Shown: positions 1 to 8,022 of the stretch, piece after piece
How the letters are laid out: the number at the start of each line of letters is the position of its first letter
Position numbering within the stretch: the stretch's first letter is position 1
Assembly: GCF_041929235.1 (NCBI RefSeq)
Contig: NZ_JBHFNP010000031.1
Span: forward strand, 35,729-99,728
Source of the DNA: Microseira sp041929235
GTDB taxonomy: Bacteria; Cyanobacteriota; Cyanobacteriia; Cyanobacteriales; Aerosakkonemataceae
Reading direction: 5' to 3'
Length of the DNA stretch: 64,000 nt
The notes under the pieces: model-generated
Database searches by the model: none
The model's input: only the letters and a program-made list of their open reading frames with translations
Told to the model about the DNA's origin: nothing
Made by a program: the position numbers and the translations under genes

Positions 1-276
1 GAGTTATTAAAGAATCAGCGATCGCTATTTTCTGCTGAAGACTTAGCTGAGTTGGCTGGGTTAATTGCACCATTACCGGATCAAATTGAAGATTTATCGA
101 GTGCCATATCCCTTTGGTGCAAACAGGAACAGCGTTCAGCACAGCGTAATGCTCTCAAGCAGGTGCGTCAAACTCTCAGTAGCGATACCCTTATTGGTGA
201 GGTTAATAGTTCTGAGTTGGCGATTAATAAACAAATGCTGCTAGAAAGTATCGAACTCAGAGAGTTGGATAATTGA
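1..276 (+). CDS. C-terminal part of an unrecognised protein, cut by the window edge
   Basis: Frame 1 is open from the first base to a TGA at 274-276, so about 91 C-terminal residues are visible and the true start lies outside the window. A TTG at 52 could be read as a start but nothing favours it. The residues are mostly helical and charged, with one Cys (WCKQEQRS). I recognise no domain, signal peptide or membrane segment. HIP1 sites just after the stop begin a segment that is repeated near 1525-1600. Confidence 0.5.
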   Translation, partial: ELLKNQRSLFSAEDLAELAGLIAPLPDQIEDLSSAISLWCKQEQRSAQRNALKQVRQTLSSDTLIGEVNSSELAINKQMLLESIELRELDN

Positions 277-361
277 AGCAGCTAGAAATTAGTTTGAAGC
301 GATCGCTTGACCTTAAGGACTCGACGGTGGATGCGATCGCGCAGGATAGTTTGTTGCTGTG

Positions 362-1228
362 TTAGTTGGCTTTCTGCTTCTCTGTTGATTTGTGATGCTT
401 TTGCTGGCGAAGAAGTGCCCAAAGAGCGCCTAAAGTACCAAAAGCTAATAGATTCAGTGCGGAAGTTGGTTCAGGAACTCTGGCTGCATCCGACTGTTCC
501 AGGGTAATGTTGTCAATAGCCACATATGCTGGTGTATTCAAGCCGAATGGACCAATATCTGATGAGGTCACTGCGAAAGATAGCCTACTGGCTTTTTTCA
601 AACTAGATAAGTCAACCAGTTCCCATGTATCGACGATATAGTCCTTTGAATTGTCTTCAAAACGATAGTCCGCTAAATAGAAGTCAACGCTACCGACTGT
701 TGCATTTTTTTGATCAAGACCTGTGATGGTCAACAGGAAAAAGTCTGGATCGTTACCACTGACTCCACCAAACTTCTTGGCGAATTGATCTCCATTAAGC
801 ATTGATAATACGGCATAAGTCGTATTAGTAATTCGAGCTGACTCGACACTAAAGCCAGATGGTAAATCGATGTAGCTACTACCAGGGAAAGTTGTACCAG
901 GAAAATTCACATAACCGACCCCGTAGTTGCTCGAACCAGCAAAGCCTCCTCCAGTATAGGCACTGTATTGATTGGTAAATCCTGGCGTCGTTGTATCAGT
1001 TGTGTTGGAATAAGACCAACCAAACCAACTGTCAAATTTTGGGTTGTAGCTGTTGTTGAAAAAAGCCCCTCTACTTGTAAACCCACCACCACCATCAGAA
1101 CCGTTGTAGAAAGATTGTGGCGGTAAAGTTAAGTCTTCAAAGTCAACAACTCGTTGTGCTAAGGCTGATGGAGAAGCCATAGCTCCCAGACCTATTGCCA
1201 ACGCATAAAATATAAATTTGATTTTCAT
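362..1228 (-). CDS. PEP-CTERM sorted secreted protein with DUF4465-type domain
   Basis: This 288-residue protein has a signal peptide (residues 1-25, ending SALAQ). A Gly/Ser/aromatic-rich central domain (about 27-240) resembles DUF4465: VVDFEDLTL near the start, then a TWELVDLSSL segment and a final AYVAIDNITL strand. The C-terminus is a canonical PEP-CTERM sorting tail: VPEPTSALNLL, a hydrophobic helix (LLAFGTLGALWALL) and a basic end. Family knowledge says such proteins are exported, sorted by an exosortase and often linked to extracellular matrix. No exosortase is in the window. The start fits the signal peptide. The gene's 3' end and downstream flank are duplicated at about 1525-1700. 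Confidence 0.85.
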   Translation of the reverse strand: MKIKFIFYALAIGLGAMASPSALAQRVVDFEDLTLPPQSFYNGSDGGGGFTSRGAFFNNSYNPKFDSWFGWSYSNTTDTTTPGFTNQYSAYTGGGFAGSSNYGVGYVNFPGTTFPGSSYIDLPSGFSVESARITNTTYAVLSMLNGDQFAKKFGGVSGNDPDFFLLTITGLDQKNATVGSVDFYLADYRFEDNSKDYIVDTWELVDLSSLKKASRLSFAVTSSDIGPFGLNTPAYVAIDNITLEQSDAARVPEPTSALNLLAFGTLGALWALLRQQKHHKSTEKQKAN

Positions 1229-1543
1229 TATTTTTTATCCTCCACAAAACAAGTTTTAAGTTCTCCTATTAATTTACACAAAAAAATCCTATCTATCCCA
1301 TCTTCACAGAATATTTAAACATCTGTTTATTCTTAACACTTATGTTTGTAAATAATAATTAATTGTAAACAAAAGGTAACAAACTCTCTAAAGCAATCGT
1401 GGCAGTGTTTGCGGCAGTCTGGTTGACTAAATAGAGTTCACCAGAGAAAAGTTACTTTTCTCCTTACCCTGATGTTTTTCCTAATTTTTGCTTCAGGTTA
1501 ATCATACGATAGATTTATAGACGCGATCGCTTTACCTTAAGGA
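1229..1543. other. AT-rich upstream region of the PEP-CTERM gene
   Basis: No gene is seen. The stretch is AT-rich next to the minus-strand start at 1228 and probably holds that gene's promoter, though I could not pick a convincing -35/-10 pair. From about 1525 it enters a second copy of the HIP1-bearing flank that follows the PEP-CTERM gene. Confidence 0.4.
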
Positions 1544-1585
1544 ATGGAGGCACAGATGCGATCGCTGATTAATTTTGTGGCTACA

Positions 1586-1840
1586 TTAGTTGGCTTTCGG
1601 CTTCTGTGTTGGTTTGTGCTGCTTTTGTTGGCGAAGAAGTGCCCAAAGAGCGCGAAGAAGTGCCCAGGGTTAGTAAACCTAGCGTGGCAGAAGGAACGGG
1701 CACTTTTGTCGGTTCTTGTGGTGGAGGTGTTTCTTCGCAGTTGACATTGATCATATTAGTTTTTGCTAAATTAATTCCAGTAAATCGCCGTTCAAAAAGA
1801 ACAAAGACTTCGGCAGGATCGCCCGCTTTGGGCGAACTTC
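1586..1840 (-). pseudogene. Frameshifted duplicate of a PEP-CTERM tail
   Basis: Read on the minus strand, one frame gives SSPKAGDPAEVFVLF, then INVNCEETPPPQEP and VPVPSATLGLLTLGT, a PEP-CTERM-like motif. The hydrophobic helix then continues only in another frame, as LRALWALLRQQKQHKPTQ and PKAN, nearly identical to the tail of the intact gene at 362-1228. The shift coincides with a short tandem duplication of GCGAAGAAGTGCCCA at about 1632-1662. The N-terminal body is missing and no start is visible upstream. The downstream flank (HIP1, CCTTAAGGA, HIP1) is also shared with the intact gene, so gene end and flank were copied together. Confidence 0.7.
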
Positions 1841-1849
1841 ACAAAAATT

Positions 1850-2130
1850 GAAGGCGGAAACCCACTACATGCGCGGGGTGGCAGGAAGCCGTAGGCACTT
1901 TTAAGTGCCGTCATTGTTTGCCCCATGTGCTACAACTTTTTCATGCCGAAATCAACAAAGGCACTGTATGCTACGCAGAAACGGCTAGGCAGTAGGCAAG
2001 AGATGGCGCGTAATCTCGCAAACCGTAGCACAATGGGGCTGTCCGGGGTATCGAGGTTGTAGAAACTGGCATCGAGGTGCAACACCGGCAGTTTCATCAA
2101 TAAACTATATTTATAGCTTGTCTCTCAGTG
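1850..2130. other. Noncoding stretch with stem-loop potential
   Basis: No reading frame is supported. A perfect short hairpin GGCACTT/AAGTGCC lies near 1898-1913. Two arms, GCCCCATGTGCTAC (about 1920) and GTAGCACAATGGGGC (about 2026), are nearly complementary and enclose roughly 100 bases that hold further small stems. The architecture could be a structured RNA, a MITE or the noncoding end of an insertion sequence; I cannot decide which. Confidence 0.3.
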
Positions 2131-2225
2131 AGTATACGGAGCCGCTTCACACTATCTTCATAAAAGGGGACAGAAGTCTGACAAAGGTAGCGGTGTATCT
2201 ACCGAGAAGGAGAGCGTGAGCAAAA

Positions 2226-2257
2226 GAAACCCGGTTTCTCTAAGAAACCGGGTTTCT
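2226..2257. terminator. Inverted GAAACCCGGTTTCT pair, terminator-like
   Basis: Two copies of the dispersed 14-mer GAAACCCGGTTTCT, itself palindromic, stand next to each other and can fold into a strong stem just beyond the stop of the minus-strand DUF2470 gene. It may act as a terminator but belongs to a repeat family present more than fifteen times in the window. Confidence 0.45.
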
Positions 2258-2274
2258 ATGTAGTGCGGGCTATT

Positions 2275-2559
2275 TTATTTAGCCTTAATTCTGGCTTGCT
2301 TTACCATATCAATCAGTGTATGGTGAGCATCTTCGGCATCTTTTAATACATGGTCAAATTGGATGCGGACGGGTACAGCAGCACCGTTCACCTGCGCGTT
2401 CAAATCCATGCCTTCTGAGTCGATGGATAACATCTGGGCGGCGGTGGCATCTGTTAAATTACTGAATGCTTTGGCATAAAGTAATACCGCGTCGGCGTGG
2501 TCGTCATTCATGTGGGAGCAAATGCGTTCGCTCACAGCGGCAGAAAACTGTTCAGACAT
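2275..2559 (-). CDS. DUF2470 domain protein
   Basis: A 94-residue soluble protein matching DUF2470. It has a conserved N-terminal helix with CSHMNDDHADAVLLYAKAF, then a strand-rich half ending VPVRIQFDHVLKDAEDAHHT and a short helix. In other proteins this domain sits at the C-terminus of haem-oxygenase/pyridoxamine-oxidase-like folds; stand-alone copies are common in cyanobacteria and plastids. The start at MSEQFSA is chosen because GGAG lies seven bases upstream; a longer start four codons earlier has no ribosome binding site. Function unknown; the HMNDDHAD motif suggests metal or haem binding (inference). Confidence 0.8.
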   Translation of the reverse strand: MSEQFSAAVSERICSHMNDDHADAVLLYAKAFSNLTDATAAQMLSIDSEGMDLNAQVNGAAVPVRIQFDHVLKDAEDAHHTLIDMVKQARIKAK

Positions 2560-2590
2560 GAGAAACTCCATCAGCTATCCTGTTGAATTT

Positions 2591-2700
2591 TACAGCGGAT
2601 TGCAGCCGTTGATGGTACACCTTCGTGTGCCAGCAGCATTAATGCTGCTGGCACAGGAAGCGAAAATGCTGTACCAAGACGAGGCAAGCAATCCGCTGTA
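2591..2700. repeat. Dispersed inverted-repeat element, family A, copy 1
   Basis: The ends TACAGCGGATTGC and GCAATCCGCTGTA are inverted copies of one another. Inside are GTACAC/GTAC arms and a perfect 28-base palindrome (GTGCCAGCAGCATT and its complement). Copies with the same end design lie at 30739-30860 and 40598-40716. It carries no gene; the reading frame across it is an artefact. Confidence 0.65.
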
Positions 2701-2752
2701 CTATCCTATGTCGCGGTATGTTGAAAATGGGATGTGACAGGATTAAACAACC

Positions 2753-3437
2753 ATGAAAGACAAGCATGTATTAGTCACCGGCGGTACTGGCGGACTGGGG
2801 TTGGGCGTGACGCCAACAGTTCTCGCCCAAGGTGCAACATCGGTAACCATTCCTGATCTCAATTTTCCTCAAGGGGATTCTAACGCCGAAGGATTTTGAC
2901 AGGATTCAATTTATACTTAGCAATCTCACCGATGAAGGTTCGGTAGAGAACTTAATTAACCGCATGGAACGGGTGGATGTGCTAATTCACCTCGTGGGTG
3001 GTTTTTCGATCGGTAAAACCCACGAATACAGCTTTACAGATTGGAAACAACAGCTGGATTTAAACCTGAATACGACTTTTTTAGTTTGTCAGCACAGCCT
3101 GAAAAAAATGGTACAAAATGACTGCGGACCCATCGTCACCGTTGGTTCGCGGGGTGCCGTACAACCGGGGGGACAAATGGCAGCATACTGCGCGTCTAAA
3201 GCGGGAGTGGTAGCATTGACGCAAGCGATCGCCGACGAAACCAAAAACACTAACATCACCGCCAACGTCGTCCTACCCACCATCATCGACACCCCCAGCA
3301 ACCGACAAGCAATGGGGGAAGAAAATGCTTCTAAGTGGGTAAAACCGGAATCTTTAGCGCAAGTCATTTGTTTCCTAGCGTCTGAAGCAGCTAAAGATGT
3401 GAGAGGCGCTGCTATTCCTGTTTATGGCAATATTTAG
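2753..3437 (+). pseudogene. Short-chain dehydrogenase/reductase, frameshifted
   Basis: The N-terminus MKDKHVLVTGGTGGLGLGVT carries the Rossmann TGGTGGLG motif of SDR enzymes but ends at a TGA (2897-2899) after 48 codons. The rest continues in another frame from about 2881 (LTPKDFDRIQFILSNLTDEG), through ERVDVLIHLVGGF, to the catalytic TVGSRGAVQPGGQ (Ser) and AAYCASKAGVVALTQ (Tyr-x3-Lys), ending at 3437. Relative to the family a few residues are also missing between VTIPDL and LTPKDF, so a small deletion probably caused the +1 shift. Nothing suggests programmed frameshifting. Confidence 0.75.
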
Positions 3438-3584
3438 CGAATATGGGGGAACGAGGAGAAGAGATTACTTGCCAATCTGCCTCATTTGTAGCATCAGGCG
3501 ATCGCGCTGTAGGTACTTTTAGTGCAGTGCAATTGTTGATTTGGGACTTGAACTGGGTACTTTAATAGTTAATTGACACTCCCA

Positions 3585-4030
3585 TGACTGCGCTGCTTAC
3601 GTCGCTAAAGTCGTGGGATTCTTGAGCTGGTATTGCCCCGTTCTGGTTGCCCATACTTGAGGTCTTACACATCATGTCCCAACCGAGCTTACTAGAATAT
3701 CACTTGCTATCTAGATGCCCACTTAAGGTTGGCTCTCCAAGCGTTTTCTGCTTTGCAGCAGAAGTTTCGGTATGCCCTACCGTACCTGCCTTACAGCGAA
3801 ATCTTTTTGGGTTGTCGCAATCCGTTGGGTATTGCCTAGCTGTTTTACGAGTTATCGCCATAGGCTGTCCTGTGGCACTGTTTGAGCCATATTTGTCGGG
3901 CAGGTCCAGTGGGTTTTTCAGCCTGTAAGAGTGGTGGGATTATACCATACAACAGAAAACTGCTGCCCGTGTCGCGTTTCATCCCACGACTAAAAGTCAG
4001 TGCGCTTTTAGGCTGCCAGACTATTCTGTA
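3585..4030. other. Noncoding IS200/IS605-like element, possible HEARO/omega-RNA type
   Basis: The left side holds a hairpin around CTCCCATGACT...AGTCGTGGGATTC, typical of IS200/IS605-type ends. About 350 bases of apparently structured noncoding sequence follow, including CTGTTTTACGAG, and the right side repeats CATCCCACGACTAAAAGTC. No tnpA, tnpB or iscB gene is present. A second element of the same general layout (end hairpin, CAGTTTTACGAG inside, second hairpin) lies at 35875-36240. A stand-alone guide-RNA element of the HEARO/omega-RNA type is an inference from layout, not a demonstrated match. Confidence 0.35.
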
Positions 4031-4140
4031 AGTCTAAAAAAACTCTGTTCCTACTTCCCAAGGCAATTAAGTCAAGTGGGTTGAGAGTTAGAGCATCAAC
4101 TGATGCCAAAAAAACACAGATTAATTAAAGAGTTGAGTTT

Positions 4141-7100
4141 ATGTACCCTAGATCGCAGAAACTCCCACAAGAGTTGCATAACAGTCAGCAACTATTGCAA
4201 AGCATCGTTGATAATACAAATGCCTGTATTTTTGTCAAGGAATTTAGGCAGACAAACGGCACTTATTTATTAATAAATCAGCAGTTCGAGACTTTGTTTA
4301 ACATCAGCCGCGAAGAGATTCGGGGTCAGACCGATTACGATATTTTTCCGCCAGAAGCGGCAGAAGCTTTCCGACAAATAGATCTGCAAGTTTTTGCAAG
4401 CGGCAAATTAATCGAATTAGAAGAGTTGGTGCCTCAAGCAGATGGAATACACACCTACATTTCCCTCAAGTTCCCGCTTTTGAACGGCGAGGGGAAGCCT
4501 TACGCCGTCTGCGGCATTGCTAGAGATATTACTGATCGCAAACAGGCCGAATTAGCGCTGCAACAGGCTAAGGAAGAATTAGAAATTAGAGTTGTTGAAC
4601 GCACTGCCAAATTACAGCAGACAGTTACTAGGTTACAGCAAGAAATTCGGGAACGGGAAAAAGCAGAAGCAAGACTGAGACAACTGTTTGAAAAATCAGC
4701 CGATGCCATTTTAATTTTTGATGGGGGAGTGTTTACAGACTGCAATCAAGCTGCCGTTGAAATGATGCGCTGCGCCAATAAAGAGCAGTTATTATCCCTA
4801 CATCCGTCTGAGATTTCGCCTTTGACTCAACCTGATGGTCGTGGTTCATTCGAGAAAGCCAATGAATTGATTGAAACGGCATTGCAAAAAGGCAGTCATC
4901 GGTTTGAGTGGGTGCATCGCCGCATGGATGGAGAAGATTTTTGGGTAGAAGTTTTACTCACGGCGATCGCAGTAGATGGTAGGCAAATACTTCATGCAGT
5001 TTTGCGAGAAATAGGCGATCGCAAAGCCGCCCTTGCCGAACTCCAGCACAGTTATAACCTCTTGCAATCGGTGATTGAAAGCACCCCCGATGTCGTTTTT
5101 GTTAAAGATATTGAGGGACGCTACGTGATGATAAATTCGGCGTTTGCCGATTTTTTTGGCAAATCAATCAAGGAAATGAATAATAAGAAAGACGCGGAAA
5201 TATTTGGCAAAAAAACAGCGCTTAAAATGAGAGAAAATGACTTGAAAATTATGAATACAGGCTTGTCCGAGACGATTGAAAAAATTTTAGATTACAAGGA
5301 TAAAATAAAGACGTATCTAACCACTAAAAGTCCTTGGCGCGATGGGGAAGGAAACATTATCGGTTTGATTGGTATGGCGCGGGATATTAGCGATCGCATT
5401 GCCGCCGAAGCAGCATTAGCCGCCAGTGAAGCCAAGTTCCGCAGCATTGTAGAAAATGCCACTGATTTGATTTTCTCTTTCACCACAGACGGATTATTCA
5501 CTTATCTCGCTCCTAATTTCACCGATATTTTGGGATATGACATCCAGGAGTTTCTAGGACAGTCGTTTGCACGCTTAATCCATCCGGATGATTTGCCGAG
5601 GTGTTACGCCTTTTTGGATCGAATTGTAGCAACTGGTCAAAAGCAAGCAGGGCTAGAATTTCGCGCCTTACGGAAAGATGGTAGTTGCTGTTCGATGATA
5701 GCTAATACTTCACCGATAAAAGACACCGATGGCAATGTGGTTGGTTTTCAGGGGATCGTGGGCGATATTAGCGAACAGCAAGCTGCGCGAAGCTTCCGCA
5801 AAATTGCCGAAAAAGAACAGCGAAGACTCGTTGCCATTCTGGAAGCAACCACCGACTTCGTTGGCGTTGCCGATGCTAACGGATATCATACATACATCAA
5901 TCAAGCTGGACGCAAAATGGTGGGGTTGGAATTGGATGAAGACATCTCAACCATTAATTGCATGAGTTTAATTGCTCCCAGAGCAATAGAAGCAACGGAA
6001 AAGGCAATGTCAATTGCCTTGCAAGAGGGAACTTGGTCGGGTGAAAACGTTCTTTTGCATCGCAATGGGCAAGAAATTCCCGTTTCTCAGGTGATTATGG
6101 TACACAAGTCAGAACCGGGAGAAGTTGAGTTTCTTTCTACTATTATCCGCGATATTAGAGAGCGCAAACAGGTAGAAGCAGAATTACAACAGACCCAAAA
6201 GTTTTTGCAGTCCGTCTTAAATACTCTGCCAGTTGGGGTAGTAGCAAAGGAAGCCGAAGAATTACGGTTTGTCTTGTGGAATCCAGCCGCAGAAGAGGTG
6301 CTGGGTTTAACTGCCGAACAAGCCTTGGGCAAAAATGACTATGACTTTTTCCCCAAAGAACAAGCCGACTTTTTCACTAGCATTGATCGGGAAGTTCTCC
6401 AGAGCAAGAAAATTCTGGATATCCCTGAAGAAACCATCCGAAGCGGAACCGGAGAATCGCGCATATTACACACCAAGAAAACAGCGATTTTAGATGCAGA
6501 AGGTAACCCCCAATATCTGTTAGCAATTACTGAAGACATCACCGAACGCAAACAAGCAGAAGCAGCCTTGCGGGAATCGGAAGGACAGTTAAGGCAACAA
6601 GCCTTCGAGTTAGAGCAAACATTGCGAGAACTTCAACGCACGCAAGCTCAACTGGTGCAAAGCGAAAAAATGTCTGGTTTGGGACAACTCGTTGCCGGAG
6701 TTGCTCACGAAATTAACAACCCCACTAGCTTCATCTACGGCAACCTTACCCATGCCGATGAATACATCCAAGATCTGATTTCTCTAGTCGAACTTTACCA
6801 GAAACACTATGCCAATCCCCACCCAGAAATTATTGAATGGAGCAAAGCCATAGAGCTAGAATTTTTGTTAGATGATTTGCCCAAATTATTCAAATCCATG
6901 AAGTTCGGGGCAGACCGCATCCAGAAAATTGTTTTGTCTCTCCGTAACTTCTCCCGCATGGATGAAGCCGAAATGAAAGCAGTTAACATTCACGATGGTA
7001 TTGATAGCACTTTGATGATTTTGTCACATCGGCTGAAAGCTCAACCTAACCGTCTGGCTATTGAAATAATCAAAGAATACGGTAACCTACCTTTAGTCGA

Positions 7101-7530
7101 ATGTTATGCTGGACAACTCAATCAAGTCTTTATGAATATTTTGAGTAATGCTATTGATGCTTTGTTAGAGGGTAATACGTCATGGCATTCCCAGGCGGAG
7201 CCAGGAAACGAGGGTGATGAACAAGAAAATACCAATTACCAATTACCAATTCCCGATTCCCAATTACCCACAATTCGCATTCGTACCTACTTAGATAATA
7301 ATTGGGTGGTAATTCGCATTGCCGATAATGGGTCGGGCATGACAGAAACTGTCCAAAAGCGAATATTTGACCCCTTTTTTACTACTAAACCAGTTGGTCA
7401 AGGAACTGGCATGGGTTTATCGATTAGCTATCAGATTATCACCTCACGCCATCAAGGGTCGTTGCAGTGTTTTTCTTCACCCGGAAAAGGGACAGAGTTT
7501 GAGATTAAAATTCCGCTTAAAGCTTGTTAA
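4141..7530 (+). CDS. Multi-PAS sensor histidine kinase, soluble
   Basis: The 1129-residue protein has no membrane segment. Six PAS-like modules follow one another (about 15-137, 178-297, 303-420, 428-550, 560-680 and 688-805), several ending in the DITDRKQAE-type linker. A coiled coil occupies about 137-178 and another precedes the transmitter. HisKA has the phospho-accepting His856 in GVAHEINNP; the ATPase domain has the N-box (Asn1003 in NILSNAIDAL), DNGSGM and GTGMGLSISY. There is no receiver domain, so it must act on an external partner. Residues about 1013-1042, between N-box and DNGSGM, are encoded by dispersed repeats (SWHSQAEPGNEG, then NYQLPIPDSQLP). The gene at 8023 is a paralogue in the same direction. 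The PAS ligands cannot be read from sequence. Confidence 0.9.
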   Translation: MYPRSQKLPQELHNSQQLLQSIVDNTNACIFVKEFRQTNGTYLLINQQFETLFNISREEIRGQTDYDIFPPEAAEAFRQIDLQVFASGKLIELEELVPQADGIHTYISLKFPLLNGEGKPYAVCGIARDITDRKQAELALQQAKEELEIRVVERTAKLQQTVTRLQQEIREREKAEARLRQLFEKSADAILIFDGGVFTDCNQAAVEMMRCANKEQLLSLHPSEISPLTQPDGRGSFEKANELIETALQKGSHRFEWVHRRMDGEDFWVEVLLTAIAVDGRQILHAVLREIGDRKAALAELQHSYNLLQSVIESTPDVVFVKDIEGRYVMINSAFADFFGKSIKEMNNKKDAEIFGKKTALKMRENDLKIMNTGLSETIEKILDYKDKIKTYLTTKSPWRDGEGNIIGLIGMARDISDRIAAEAALAASEAKFRSIVENATDLIFSFTTDGLFTYLAPNFTDILGYDIQEFLGQSFARLIHPDDLPRCYAFLDRIVATGQKQAGLEFRALRKDGSCCSMIANTSPIKDTDGNVVGFQGIVGDISEQQAARSFRKIAEKEQRRLVAILEATTDFVGVADANGYHTYINQAGRKMVGLELDEDISTINCMSLIAPRAIEATEKAMSIALQEGTWSGENVLLHRNGQEIPVSQVIMVHKSEPGEVEFLSTIIRDIRERKQVEAELQQTQKFLQSVLNTLPVGVVAKEAEELRFVLWNPAAEEVLGLTAEQALGKNDYDFFPKEQADFFTSIDREVLQSKKILDIPEETIRSGTGESRILHTKKTAILDAEGNPQYLLAITEDITERKQAEAALRESEGQLRQQAFELEQTLRELQRTQAQLVQSEKMSGLGQLVAGVAHEINNPTSFIYGNLTHADEYIQDLISLVELYQKHYANPHPEIIEWSKAIELEFLLDDLPKLFKSMKFGADRIQKIVLSLRNFSRMDEAEMKAVNIHDGIDSTLMILSHRLKAQPNRLAIEIIKEYGNLPLVECYAGQLNQVFMNILSNAIDALLEGNTSWHSQAEPGNEGDEQENTNYQLPIPDSQLPTIRIRTYLDNNWVVIRIADNGSGMTETVQKRIFDPFFTTKPVGQGTGMGLSISYQIITSRHQGSLQCFSSPGKGTEFEIKIPLKAC

Positions 7531-8022
7531 ACTGGCGGCTAATGGCGTTCCCAGGCAGGAGCTGTGGGAACGAGGCTAATGGCTAATGGCTAATGTTATA
7601 AAATGCTATATTATATCATGTTCGGTTGCATCGTTAAAGCACTAAGGTCGCGGGTTTATTTATTCCTGGAGCAAGCCTTCAAATATCTCTCGTAAAACCC
7701 GACCCTACTATACACAACCAAAGCTTAAGGAGATGATATTACGAGCCATTAGCAATTAGCAATTAGCAATTAGCAATTAGCAATTAGCAATTAGCTATTG
7801 GTCAGCGATCGCTCAAATGCACTCATCCCCTACTGGCTAAATTGTTACATTTGATCGCGAGTTGGGCATTATTAAAGAGCGATATTTTAGCACAAAACCT
7901 GTCTTTGGTCAAACCCAAACAGTTAGCAATGACAGCCATCACACCCAGTGAGTGACTCCTATCTGCACGGGGTGGGAATTAACTGGTAAGAGTGAAAACA
8001 CGGGTTTGCTCAAAAGTAACTT
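7531..8022. repeat. Intergenic repeats between the two kinases: hairpin and heptamer array
   Basis: At 7542-7573 stands a GTTCCCAGG...GGGAACGAGG hairpin of the same family found inside the flanking kinase genes and at 61068-61096. At about 7744-7797 the heptamer ATTAGCA is repeated in tandem seven to eight times. Between them, 7612-7630 (TATATCATGTTCGGTTGC) resembles one end of the MITE-like family at 38679 and 54893, without a clear partner. No gene is seen. Confidence 0.6.

Noticed and set aside
1544..1851. Two plus-strand frames over the PEP-CTERM remnant
   Set aside because: They are antisense to a recognisable, frameshifted PEP-CTERM tail on the minus strand.
2510..2737. Plus-strand reading frame of 75 codons
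   Set aside because: It crosses the family A inverted repeat and the start of the DUF2470 gene on the other strand; no family resemblance or ribosome binding site.
3647..3928. Reading frame of 93 codons rich in Leu and Cys
   Set aside because: It lies inside the structured noncoding IS-like element and has no protein features of its own.
7744..7797. Tandem 7-base repeats that might be taken for a CRISPR array
   Set aside because: Units are 7 bases with no spacers; this is STRR sequence as found in many other gaps of the window, and no cas gene is present.
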